Origin: Thermoplasmata archaeon
GTDB lineage: Archaea > Thermoplasmatota > SW-10-69-26
Assembly (NCBI GenBank): GCA_003561665.1
Contig: PWVY01000233.1
Coordinates: 1-7,568 of the forward strand
Reading direction: 5' to 3'
DNA length: 7,568 nt
Shown in pieces: positions 1-6,089 of the stretch. The notes under the pieces were generated by a model that was given only the letters and a program-made list of their open reading frames with translations, was not told the DNA's origin and searched no databases. A program made the translations under genes and the position numbers. Position 1 is the first letter of the stretch, and every line of letters starts with the position of its first letter.

Positions 1-31
1 CAGATGGTGACGCGGGAGGGGGAGTTGGTGA
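1..31 (+). repeat. 31-base exact direct repeat, copy A (window edge)
   Basis: The first 31 bases of the window, beginning cagatggtgacgcggg, are identical to 388-418 in the same orientation and the same reading frame. Both copies encode QMVTREGELV. Identity ends at base 32 (c here, t in the other copy). In the family, the residues just before the VYPPPDPELPFLG block normally form a GEYY-type motif, so this copy seems misplaced. It may be a contig-end assembly artefact or a real partial duplication. Confidence 0.9.
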
Positions 32-540
32 CGAATCGGAGGGGGTTGGTGAACGGGCATGTGTATCCTCCGCCGGATCCGGAGTTGCCGTTCTTGGGGG
101 TTCATTTCTCGCCGCGTGTGGATGGTCGCGTGATCGTGGGGCCGGGGGCGATGTTGGCGTTGGGGCGGGAGGCGTACTCGTTCTGGGAGGGGGACATGCG
201 GGATGCGTGGTCGACGTTCTCGTGGCCGGGGTTTTATCGGTTGGTCATGAGCGGGAAGGTTCGTTCGCTGATCGCTCGCGAGGTGCGGAAGAGTTTGTCG
301 TTGCGCGCGTTGGCCAGCGAGGCGTCCTCGCTGGTGCCAGGGGTCAAGGCGGGAGATTTGGCTCGAAGCTACGCAGGGAACCGAGCCCAGATGGTGACGC
401 GGGAGGGGGAGTTGGTGATGGACTTGGTGGTCCGGTCGAGGGAGCGGTCCGTTCATATCCTCAACGCGATCAGTCCCGGGCTTACGTGCTCTCTCCCGTT
501 CGGGGATCACATCGCGGATCGGGTCCAGGAACGGATGTGA
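1..540 (+). CDS. lhgO: L-2-hydroxyglutarate oxidase/dehydrogenase, C-terminal part (5' end outside window)
   Basis: This is the C-terminal 179 codons of an FAD-dependent oxidoreductase of the DAO/LhgO family, which oxidises L-2-hydroxyglutarate to 2-oxoglutarate. Seen in the sequence: a VYPPPDPELPFLGVHFSPR block followed by DGRVIVGPGAMLALGREAY, matching the family's YPVPDP..FLGVHFTR and G.VxVGPNAVLAL.REGY signatures. Near the end are a GNRAQMV segment (family GVRAQ) and RSVHILNAISPGLTCSLPFGDHIA (family RSIH..NAPSPAATSS..IG), which line the FAD/substrate site. The N-terminal Rossmann dinucleotide fold lies upstream of the window, so the true start is not visible. The Met at base 4 is internal. 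The first ten or so residues look foreign: they copy a segment found again at 388-418 and replace the expected GEYY-like motif. Codons end in G far more often than in the other genes here. The stop is at 538-540, 57 bases before ltaE, so co-transcription is possible. The family assignment is strong; oxidase versus dehydrogenase is not resolved. Confidence 0.88.
   Translation, partial: QMVTREGELVTNRRGLVNGHVYPPPDPELPFLGVHFSPRVDGRVIVGPGAMLALGREAYSFWEGDMRDAWSTFSWPGFYRLVMSGKVRSLIAREVRKSLSLRALASEASSLVPGVKAGDLARSYAGNRAQMVTREGELVMDLVVRSRERSVHILNAISPGLTCSLPFGDHIADRVQERM
388..418 (+). repeat. 31-base exact direct repeat, copy B (native site in lhgO)
   Basis: This is the second copy of the repeat seen at 1-31. 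Here it encodes the segment after GNRA, where LhgO proteins have their conserved RAQ motif followed by a variable turn, so this copy is in the expected family context and is probably the original. Confidence 0.9.
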
Positions 541-588
541 TGGTTCGCGGTGGGGGTTTGGGAAGCTTCTTTGGTCTCTTGCTCGTGC

Positions 589-593
589 GAGGG
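589..593 (+). promoter_or_regulatory. Ribosome binding site supporting the ATG start of ltaE
   Basis: A GAGGG stretch lies four bases before the ATG at 598. It supports that start over the in-frame GTG at 550, which would add a 16-residue tail (MGVWEASLVSCSCEGS) without counterpart in the family. The spacing is short, so support is moderate. Confidence 0.5.
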
Positions 594-597
594 CTCT

Positions 598-1653
598 ATG
601 GAGCCTGGGATCGATCTTCGTTCGGACACCATGACGCGCCCTTCGGGTGCGATGCGGGATGCGATGCGGGAGGCCAAGGTGGGCAATGACGCTCTTGGCG
701 AGGATCCCACCGTGAACCGCTTGCAGGAGGAGGCGGCGGATATCTTAGGGAAAGAGGGGGCGCTTTTCTTCCCAAGCGGGACGATGGCGAACCTTGCCGC
801 CTTGTTGGTGTGGTCCCGTCGCGTGGAGCGCCCAGAGGTCATCGCGGAAAGCACCGCACACCTGTTGTTGTATGAAAGTTCCAGCATCGCTCGTGTTGCG
901 GGGGCTCAAGCGCGCCCCATCGACGGGGATCAAGGACGTATGCCGTTGGATCGGATCGACCGGAACCTTCGAACGAGCGGCATCCCGATCAAACCCCAAA
1001 CAGCCCTGGTTTGTTTGGAGGAGACGCACAACCACGCAGGGGGCATCGTGCTAGGAGAGGAGTACCGGAGGGAGGTTGCCCGCTTGGCCAGCGAGCACGG
1101 TGTGCCTTTGCACGTGGATGGCGCGCGGTTGTTCAACGCGGCCGTGGCGGAAGGCGTAGCCCCATCCCGCATCGCGGCGGCGGGGGATAGTGTGATGATC
1201 GCGCTCACGAAGGGCCTTGGAGCCCCCATGGGGAGCCTTCTGGCAGGGGAAGCGGAGTTCTTGGAGGAGGCTGAGCGGGCACGCGCGCTTCTTGGAGGCG
1301 GGCTCCGTCAGGCGGGGGTCGTGGCCGCTGCAGGGCGGATCGCGCTCAAGGAGGGCCCTCCGAGGTTGAAGGACGATCATGAAAACGCGAAGCAGTTGGC
1401 GGAGGGTTTGGCCAGCATCGAGGGTCTACGTGTGGAGGTGGAGGCCGTGGAGTCGAACATCGTGTTCGTCGACATCACGGCGTTGGGGGCAAGCGCCGGC
1501 GAGATCGCTCGCCGGCTGGGCGAGGAGGGGGTGGGCGTGGACGGTATGATGCGGTCCACGCACGTTCGCTGCGTCACGCACCAGGATGTCACCCGGGAGG
1601 ACATCGACGAGGCGTTGAGCGCGTTCGAGCGCGTGAGCGCGAAGGCCCTTTGA
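598..1653 (+). CDS. ltaE: Low-specificity L-threonine aldolase
   Basis: A 351-residue PLP-dependent fold-type I enzyme of the beta-eliminating lyase family. It cleaves L-threonine or L-allo-threonine to glycine and acetaldehyde in the cytoplasm. The family's blocks appear in order: IDLRSDTMTRP at 5-15, ALGEDPTVNRLQ at 32-43, FFPSGTMAN at 57-65 (phosphate and cofactor contacts), a His at 88 where the PLP ring-stacking His is expected, EETHNHAGG at 141-149, HVDGARLFNAA at 172-182 with Asp174 for the pyridine nitrogen and Arg177, then LTKGLGAPMGS at 203-213. Lys205 is the expected Schiff-base lysine. GGGLRQAGVVAAAGRIAL follows. All key residues are present and the length is normal, so it should be active. 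The ATG at 598 is preferred because family members begin only a few residues before the DLRSDT block. It follows lhgO by 57 bases on the same strand. It converges with aglB, leaving only seven bases between the stop codons. Confidence 0.93.
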   Translation: MEPGIDLRSDTMTRPSGAMRDAMREAKVGNDALGEDPTVNRLQEEAADILGKEGALFFPSGTMANLAALLVWSRRVERPEVIAESTAHLLLYESSSIARVAGAQARPIDGDQGRMPLDRIDRNLRTSGIPIKPQTALVCLEETHNHAGGIVLGEEYRREVARLASEHGVPLHVDGARLFNAAVAEGVAPSRIAAAGDSVMIALTKGLGAPMGSLLAGEAEFLEEAERARALLGGGLRQAGVVAAAGRIALKEGPPRLKDDHENAKQLAEGLASIEGLRVEVEAVESNIVFVDITALGASAGEIARRLGEEGVGVDGMMRSTHVRCVTHQDVTREDIDEALSAFERVSAKAL

Positions 1654-1660
1654 TGTGGGG
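1654..1660. other. Seven-base convergent gap between ltaE and aglB stops
   Basis: The stop codons of ltaE (+) and aglB (-) are separated by only tgtgggg. No hairpin or T-run fits in this space, so any transcription terminator for either gene must lie inside the other gene, and the 3' ends of the two mRNAs must overlap. I see no clear T-rich terminator just beyond either stop. Confidence 0.85.
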
Positions 1661-4600
1661 TCACTCGTCGGGTTCGGTGTGCACGCGGATCTCGACGCCT
1701 TCTGCGTCCGGTTGGATCTCAAGGTGACCGTCTTCGGTCACGCTTGCACCCGTGCCATCCGTGATCTCGACGCTTACGACCTCGAGGGTTCGCCCTTCGG
1801 GCGTGGTCCCGTTGCCGCCCACCTCGTACGTGCCGGGTTGTAGGCTCGTGGTGAACGTGCCGTCTGCGCCGCTGGTGGCGAACCCGGGTTGCGCGGTGGT
1901 GTTCTCGAAGGCGGGTTGGAACGTCACATCGATGTTCTCAACGGGGCTCTCGGTGGCGTCGACCACGGATCCGTCGATGTCCACGGGCTCGTATTGGAAG
2001 GGGATATCGAGCGTGGTCGTTTCGCCGGGTTCGAGTTGGACCGTCGTATGTCCCGGGATGAGCTGGTAACCGTCCTTCGTGGCCGTGACCTCGTACTCGC
2101 CGGGCATGAGCCCGTCGAACCGGTATTCCCCGGTGGTGGGGTCGCTGGTCACGTTCTGGCCTTGGATGCTCAACTCGACGTCCCCGATGGGGTCTTCGCC
2201 TTCGTCGCGCTCGCCGTCCGCGTTGACGTCGTGGAAGGTGACGCCGGTGAGGTTGGCGGGCTGGATGTCGAAGTTGAGGGTGAAGTGCTCTCCCGCGTCG
2301 GCTTGCTCGCGCGTGATGTTGATGCGCTCGCTTGCGATCTCCATAGCCGTGGTTGACCCCGTTCCGGCGCCCGGGAAGAACGGCTGTTGGGTCGGTTGCG
2401 GGGCGGGCTGTTGCGCGGGTTGTTGGGCCGGGTCTTGTTGGCCGGGCCCTTGGGCTTGGAGTTCCTCGATGCGTTCGTCGTCCTCGTCGGGGTCCGGGTT
2501 GGGCATCATCATGTCTCCCCCCTGGAACCCGCCTTCGAACATGCGGGGCTCATCAGCGTCGGGCATCATCGCGACGCGGACTTCGACGCCACGGTCGTCC
2601 CCGAAGATGCTTGTGAGACTGAACGTGCCGTCAGCCTCGGTGAGGGTGCTATCGTGGGGGACGTCGAGGTCTTCAGGTCCTCGATCCCGTGCGTCGAAGT
2701 AACTCGGGTTGATGCTGTGCACGAGTTCCCCGGCGTCATCGAACACGGTGACGCGGACACCGTCGAGGGGTTCTCCGTCCAGGGTGACGGTTCCTTCGAT
2801 GGTGGCCCCGGGTGTGTATGCAAGCATGCGCACGTCTTCGTTGGCGAAGATCAGGCGGAAGTTGTCCAGCCCGAACCCGGGCGCGGTTTCTTGCGTGAGC
2901 GCGAACCCGCTGACCTCGGGGCTTTGCGAGAACAGCATCTGGCGGTCCTCGTCGTAGAAGCGGGGGTATTCGTCGATGGAGAACGGGATGGGGATCTGTT
3001 GGCCGGCTTGTTGCAGGGGCTCCTGCGCGGGCACGCCGACGAAGGTGCGGTAGTACATCGAGTTGAAGAAGGCTTCCTTGTAGAACAGGCGCTCGCCGAT
3101 GTTGAGCTCCTGTCCGGGGCTTTCCCGTTGCATAACGCGAACTTCTTCCTCGGTCCGTTTCTCGCCGGTTTGCATGTCCACGAGGCTCGTTTCGACGTAA
3201 TCCTCGGGTTCGTCCCCGGCAAGCGTGGCCGGGGCGTAGAAGATGCTGGGGTTCTCGACGCGACCGGTTTGGGGGTTGTCGATGGGGAGCATGCGGTTGT
3301 CCGTGATCACGTACCGTATCTCTGCTCCGTACGCGTCTTCAACGTCTTTCATCCATGCGTTGGTGATCTCGCGCGTTTCCTTCTCGTCGTCTCCGAACGG
3401 GATGTAGGGGTACCGTTGGGAGCTGAACTCGCCGTACACGAACTCGGCGCGGTTTTCGTCGACACCGTGATCCGTGAGAAGGTCAACGTAGTCTTCTTGG
3501 CTCATGTCTTCGGCGTAGCGTGCGCCGAGGATCTGGATGGCGTGCGTTTCGTTCTGAGCGACGAGGAAGTTTCCGCTTGTTCGGAAGGCGTTCTGGAAGT
3601 TGTCCGCGACGGTGGGGTGTTCACCCACGGACATGGTCCAGTGGCCGTAGTCCCACCAGGTCATGACGCCGGGTCGGTCGGTAGGTTCTTCCTCCGCGTC
3701 AAGCGTGGAGAGGTGGTTTAGCGCCGCGTTCCAGCTTGCGGGGAAGTAGCTTTGGCCAAACGCGCCCAAGCGCATGGTGTACCATCCCATCGTCTTGAGG
3801 TGCGGCTCGGCGGCGTCGAAGATGGCCTGCTCGGTGTCTGGGTTCATCCCTTGACGGAGGGCCACATCGTTGAGGTTCCCGCGGAAATCATCCGCGTTCC
3901 TGGACTGGTTCAAGGCTTGCTGGACCTCTTGGATCGCGTCATCATCGAGGCCTTGGTTCTGTGCTTCGATCGTGGCCGCGTTCACGGCTTGAAGCTGGGC
4001 CTCTTGGGCCTTCTCTCGTGAGACATCTTGCGGTACGGCCGCGTCCACGGCGATGACCGCGCTGGGGATGAGGATCAAAAGCCCGATGAACAAGATCAGG
4101 ACCACGTGCATGAGGTTGGTGCCTCGCCTGATCCCGCGCCATCCGCCTCCGGCGAGCTTGTAGCCTTCCGCGAGGCTGGGAAGGGACATGGACCGGATGA
4201 TCCAGATCAAGGCGCACGAGGCGAGGAGCGCCATCGTGACGCTGGCGGTGAACAGGAACCGGACCGCGCTGATGGCCATGAACATGTCCACGCTGACCCA
4301 TGCGAGGAAGAACACTTCGATGGGGCGTGCGGCGTCGTAGATGCGGTAAATCAGCCAGAAGAACCCGGCGATGTACAGGAAGAACGGGATGGGTCCTACC
4401 GCGAAGGAGAGGTTCGTGACGCTGGATGGTCGAGCCTCCGCGATGGTCTGGTAGAGCCGGTTGTCATTGAAGTACACGAACCGGTTCAAGAGCGCCGCGC
4501 TGATGTCCGGGAAGACGACGAACATGATGACTGCGAAAAGACCAGCCACCACGACGAGCCCGGGGAGCACGAGCACGGCTGGGTACCGTTGCACGGCGAG

Positions 4601-5509
4601 GAAGAAAAGGCCCATCACGAGTAGGGCCGAGGCAAGGTACAGGCCCGGGTACCAGAAGTGTTCCATGCCGAACACTGCGTAATAGGGCAAGGCAAGGGCA
4701 AGCGCGATGATGGATACGGTAGCGAGCACGTACAACAAGCGGGCTGTATCCTTTCCGCGCCAGTGGTTCATCAAGAACTGGAGGCCCGCGTACCCGAGCA
4801 TCACGGCGAACAGGTAGGGGAAGCCTTTCCAGGATAAGGCGACGCCGCCGAAGAGCGCTCCCGCGATGACGGCTGCGCCTGCAGCCTTCCGTTGCCTGGT
4901 GAACCAGCGCGGGTAATCTCCCCAGACGTCCTTGATGTTCGTATGCTGCGAGGGGGTGCCCACGCGCTTGATGGCGAGGATCAGGAAGTACATCCCCGTG
5001 GCAACGAGGAACAAGAACAGGGGGTCGTGAACGCTAAATCCGAGGCTTGATCGGCTCATGAGCTCGGGGCTGGTGGCGACGAGGAACCCGGCGAAGAGAC
5101 CGCCCCAGCGGCCAGCGAACTCACGACCGATGAAGTAAACAGGGATGACCGTCAAGGCGCCCCAGAAGGCGGGCCCGTAGAGGAGCGAGAGCCCCATGGC
5201 CGTGTCGGGGTCTGTGAACAGCTCCATGGCTTGGGCTCCGATGCCTAGGGTCCACAAGTACAGGGGCGGGTTGGGATTCATCATCCCCACGGGGAAGTTG
5301 ATCATCTCGTCGAATTGCAGGGTCTCCCCGGTCTCAAGCAGATGCGAGAGCGTGTGCTTGTAGTAGTAGGGGTCGTTTCCAGAGAGCAAGAACTCGCCGT
5401 CGCCGACGCTTGCAGCGTCATGGTTGACGGCCGTGCGCAGGGTGAACCCAGCGACGACTGTGAGGACGACGAGTGCGATGATGAAGAACCGTTTCCTCGG
5501 CATGGACAT
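1661..5509 (-). CDS. aglB: AglB-type oligosaccharyltransferase with extended C-terminal beta-sandwich domains
   Basis: A 1282-residue STT3/AglB enzyme that transfers a lipid-linked glycan to Asn in N-X-S/T of exported proteins at the outer face of the membrane. Residues 1-490 carry about 12-13 hydrophobic segments. GNDPYYY holds Asp46, the first catalytic acidic residue. TIAE at 355-358 is the TIXE motif, with its metal-linked Glu. The soluble domain has WWDYGHW at 618-624 (sequon-binding WWDYG) and DNRMLPI at 737-743, resembling the DK/MI motif with Met at the Lys position. The second metal motif reads GFSVHD (157-162) where family members have Asp first. After about 900 come a carboxypeptidase-regulatory-like domain (to about 980), an acidic then Pro/Gln-rich linker (about 1000-1050), an SdrD_B-like domain with DVNADGERDEGE (1094-1105, probable calcium loop), and a third beta-sandwich (about 1175-1275). 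The ATG at 5509 is chosen for its well-placed AGGTGA. An in-frame GTG at 5521 overlaps that site and would give 1286 residues. Confidence 0.93.
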   Translation of the reverse strand: MSMPRKRFFIIALVVLTVVAGFTLRTAVNHDAASVGDGEFLLSGNDPYYYKHTLSHLLETGETLQFDEMINFPVGMMNPNPPLYLWTLGIGAQAMELFTDPDTAMGLSLLYGPAFWGALTVIPVYFIGREFAGRWGGLFAGFLVATSPELMSRSSLGFSVHDPLFLFLVATGMYFLILAIKRVGTPSQHTNIKDVWGDYPRWFTRQRKAAGAAVIAGALFGGVALSWKGFPYLFAVMLGYAGLQFLMNHWRGKDTARLLYVLATVSIIALALALPYYAVFGMEHFWYPGLYLASALLVMGLFFLAVQRYPAVLVLPGLVVVAGLFAVIMFVVFPDISAALLNRFVYFNDNRLYQTIAEARPSSVTNLSFAVGPIPFFLYIAGFFWLIYRIYDAARPIEVFFLAWVSVDMFMAISAVRFLFTASVTMALLASCALIWIIRSMSLPSLAEGYKLAGGGWRGIRRGTNLMHVVLILFIGLLILIPSAVIAVDAAVPQDVSREKAQEAQLQAVNAATIEAQNQGLDDDAIQEVQQALNQSRNADDFRGNLNDVALRQGMNPDTEQAIFDAAEPHLKTMGWYTMRLGAFGQSYFPASWNAALNHLSTLDAEEEPTDRPGVMTWWDYGHWTMSVGEHPTVADNFQNAFRTSGNFLVAQNETHAIQILGARYAEDMSQEDYVDLLTDHGVDENRAEFVYGEFSSQRYPYIPFGDDEKETREITNAWMKDVEDAYGAEIRYVITDNRMLPIDNPQTGRVENPSIFYAPATLAGDEPEDYVETSLVDMQTGEKRTEEEVRVMQRESPGQELNIGERLFYKEAFFNSMYYRTFVGVPAQEPLQQAGQQIPIPFSIDEYPRFYDEDRQMLFSQSPEVSGFALTQETAPGFGLDNFRLIFANEDVRMLAYTPGATIEGTVTLDGEPLDGVRVTVFDDAGELVHSINPSYFDARDRGPEDLDVPHDSTLTEADGTFSLTSIFGDDRGVEVRVAMMPDADEPRMFEGGFQGGDMMMPNPDPDEDDERIEELQAQGPGQQDPAQQPAQQPAPQPTQQPFFPGAGTGSTTAMEIASERINITREQADAGEHFTLNFDIQPANLTGVTFHDVNADGERDEGEDPIGDVELSIQGQNVTSDPTTGEYRFDGLMPGEYEVTATKDGYQLIPGHTTVQLEPGETTTLDIPFQYEPVDIDGSVVDATESPVENIDVTFQPAFENTTAQPGFATSGADGTFTTSLQPGTYEVGGNGTTPEGRTLEVVSVEITDGTGASVTEDGHLEIQPDAEGVEIRVHTEPDE

Positions 5510-5517
5510 GCCCACAA

Positions 5518-5523
5518 TCACCT
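5518..5523 (-). promoter_or_regulatory. Shine-Dalgarno site of aglB
   Basis: On the minus strand AGGTGA, a close match to the archaeal anti-16S consensus, is followed by eight bases and ATG at 5509. The upstream GTG candidate (5521-5519) lies inside this site, which argues that translation starts at 5509. A second ATG two codons later (5503) is possible but less well spaced. Confidence 0.7.
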
Positions 5524-5530
5524 AACGGAG

Positions 5531-5548
5531 CCTCCCGTATCTGGGAGG
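5531..5548 (-). promoter_or_regulatory. 6-bp hairpin in the aglB leader
   Basis: CCTCCC (5531-5536), a six-base loop, and GGGAGG (5543-5548) form a perfect inverted repeat seven bases upstream of the aglB Shine-Dalgarno site. If transcription starts upstream of it, this hairpin would sit in the 5' leader next to the ribosome landing site. A weak TATA-like ctaata on the minus strand near 5571-5578 would be compatible with a short leader containing it. Function is inferred only. Confidence 0.4.
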
Positions 5549-5808
5549 ATGCGCAGGGATTCGACTCCTCCTATTAGTCCGTTGCGGGGGGGGAGCGAGG
5601 CCGGTTCCACGGCCAACCAGGACGTATCAACCCTTCCAAGAGCCAAGGTCAAGAAATCACCATACCCCTATCGGGTCTTGGTGGATTCCGCGCAAGGGCA
5701 CATCCGCCACGGGCTCATCGGAGGGAGAAAGGGGACAGCCTGGACCGGGGCATCCAACGACCAAGCATCCTCCAACGACGGATCCCTTGCCCGCTTCTCC
5801 CACGAACC
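5549..5808. other. Gene-free stretch between the small membrane ORF and aglB
   Basis: I see no convincing gene here. Minus-strand ORFs are under 20 codons. The 90-codon plus-strand frame starting at 5549 looks like chance. Notable content is a run of eight G at 5586-5593, a 5-bp inverted repeat (GGCCG at 5599-5603, CGGCC at 5610-5614), and an imperfect direct repeat (GCATCCAACGAC at 5750-5761, and the same with a three-base insertion at 5765-5779). The stretch is long for an archaeal leader and may hold the aglB promoter, although no strong TATA box stands out. Confidence 0.5.
5750..5779. repeat. Imperfect tandem direct repeat
   Basis: GCATCCAACGAC (5750-5761) recurs at 5765-5779 as GCATCC-TCC-AACGAC, that is, with three extra bases, after a three-base spacer. 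It lies just past the 3' end of the small membrane ORF and about 240 bases upstream of aglB. It could be a regulatory or slippage-derived repeat, but nothing beyond the repetition supports a function. Confidence 0.45.
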
Positions 5809-5949
5809 TCACACCACTTGATCCTTCAAGGCGTCATTCAAGAACGGGGCCTCCCTTTCGAGGTTCTCCACCGTGCCGAACGGGATAACGCCCGTGACGA
5901 GCACGACGGCAACGAGCACGACCCAGGCCGACGATCTCAACGCTTCCAT
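5809..5949 (-). CDS. Putative 46-residue single-pass membrane protein, unrecognised
   Basis: A short open frame starts at ATG (5949-5947) and ends at TGA (5811-5809). I do not recognise the protein. It reads MEALRSSAWV at the N-terminus, followed by a continuous hydrophobic stretch, residues about 8-22, rich in Val, Leu and Ala. A short charged C-terminal tail follows, containing ENLEREAP and ending LKDQVV. The single Arg before the hydrophobic segment and the acidic residues after it suggest an N-in, C-out anchor or an uncleaved signal peptide. Supporting evidence is the ATG with GGAGG three bases upstream, the membrane-type composition, and third positions mostly G or C as in the neighbours. 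It lies on the same strand as aglB, about 300 bases upstream, and divergent from the secreted peptidase. A frame this short can occur by chance in GC-rich DNA, so it needs homologues to be believed. Confidence 0.45.
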   Translation of the reverse strand: MEALRSSAWVVLVAVVLVTGVIPFGTVENLEREAPFLNDALKDQVV

Positions 5950-5952
5950 GAT

Positions 5953-5957
5953 CCTCC
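5953..5957 (-). promoter_or_regulatory. Shine-Dalgarno-like site of the 46-codon ORF
   Basis: GGAGG on the minus strand, within GGGAGGAT, precedes the ATG at 5949 by three bases. This is shorter than the usual 5-8 base spacing. A second GGAGG sits at 5962-5966, 12 bases from the ATG. The pair supports translation here but neither is ideally placed. Confidence 0.4.
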
Positions 5958-6037
5958 CACGCCTCCATCCTCCACTCCTATCGCCGAAGAAAAGCGTTCT
6001 TAGAGCACGAACGGAAGGGACAAAACGCCGCCGAAAG

Positions 6038-6077
6038 GGGGAGGGGCGCCTTCACAAGCCTTTTCATCCCCCTCCCC
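6038..6077. repeat. Perfect 9-bp inverted repeat bracketing the peptidase promoter
   Basis: GGGGAGGGG (6038-6046) and CCCCTCCCC (6069-6077) are exact reverse complements separated by 22 bases. The centres of the arms are 31 bases apart, close to three turns of B-DNA, so a dimeric regulator could contact both on one face. The TATA-like TTTTCAT lies between the arms, and the right arm ends 12 bases before the GTG start at 6090. This could be an operator, or a hairpin if transcription starts further upstream. Confidence 0.55.
6061..6067 (+). promoter_or_regulatory. TATA-like box of a leaderless promoter
   Basis: TTTTCAT is the only T-rich stretch close upstream of the peptidase start and is centred 26 bases before the GTG at 6090. 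That is the distance expected of an archaeal TATA element if transcription begins at the start codon itself. No Shine-Dalgarno sequence precedes the GTG, which agrees with a leaderless mRNA. The match to a canonical TATA sequence is weak. Confidence 0.4.
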
Positions 6078-6089
6078 GTCGCGCCCGTT

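Noticed and set aside
550..597. GTG at 550 as the start of ltaE
   Set aside because: It adds 16 residues with no family counterpart, while ATG 598 has GAGGG upstream and places the DLRSDT block at the usual distance from the N-terminus.
649..671. Twelve-base tandem repeat GCGATGCGGGAT/G in ltaE
   Set aside because: It encodes AMRDAMREA, a sequence pattern normal for threonine aldolases at this position, so protein constraint explains it.
1617..1641. Three copies of GAGCGCG near the ltaE stop
   Set aside because: They lie inside the coding sequence in GC-rich codons (Ser, Ala, Glu, Arg), with irregular 10- and 8-base spacing and no other sign of a regulatory array.
2387..3721. A 444-codon open frame on the plus strand opposite aglB
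   Set aside because: It lies wholly antisense to a strongly supported gene. It has no recognisable domain and a Val/Gly/His/Asp-rich composition typical of the complement of a GC-rich coding frame.
5551..5575. A tRNA T-loop-like TTCGA with flanking G and C runs
   Set aside because: The flanking bases do not form a 5-bp T-stem, and no anticodon arm or acceptor stem is found on either strand around it.
5549..5821. A possible 90-codon plus-strand gene starting at ATG 5549 right after GGGAGG
   Set aside because: No spacer between the GGAGG and the ATG, no hydrophobic or domain pattern, and mixed third positions. The frame is also open upstream through the antisense of aglB, as expected by chance.
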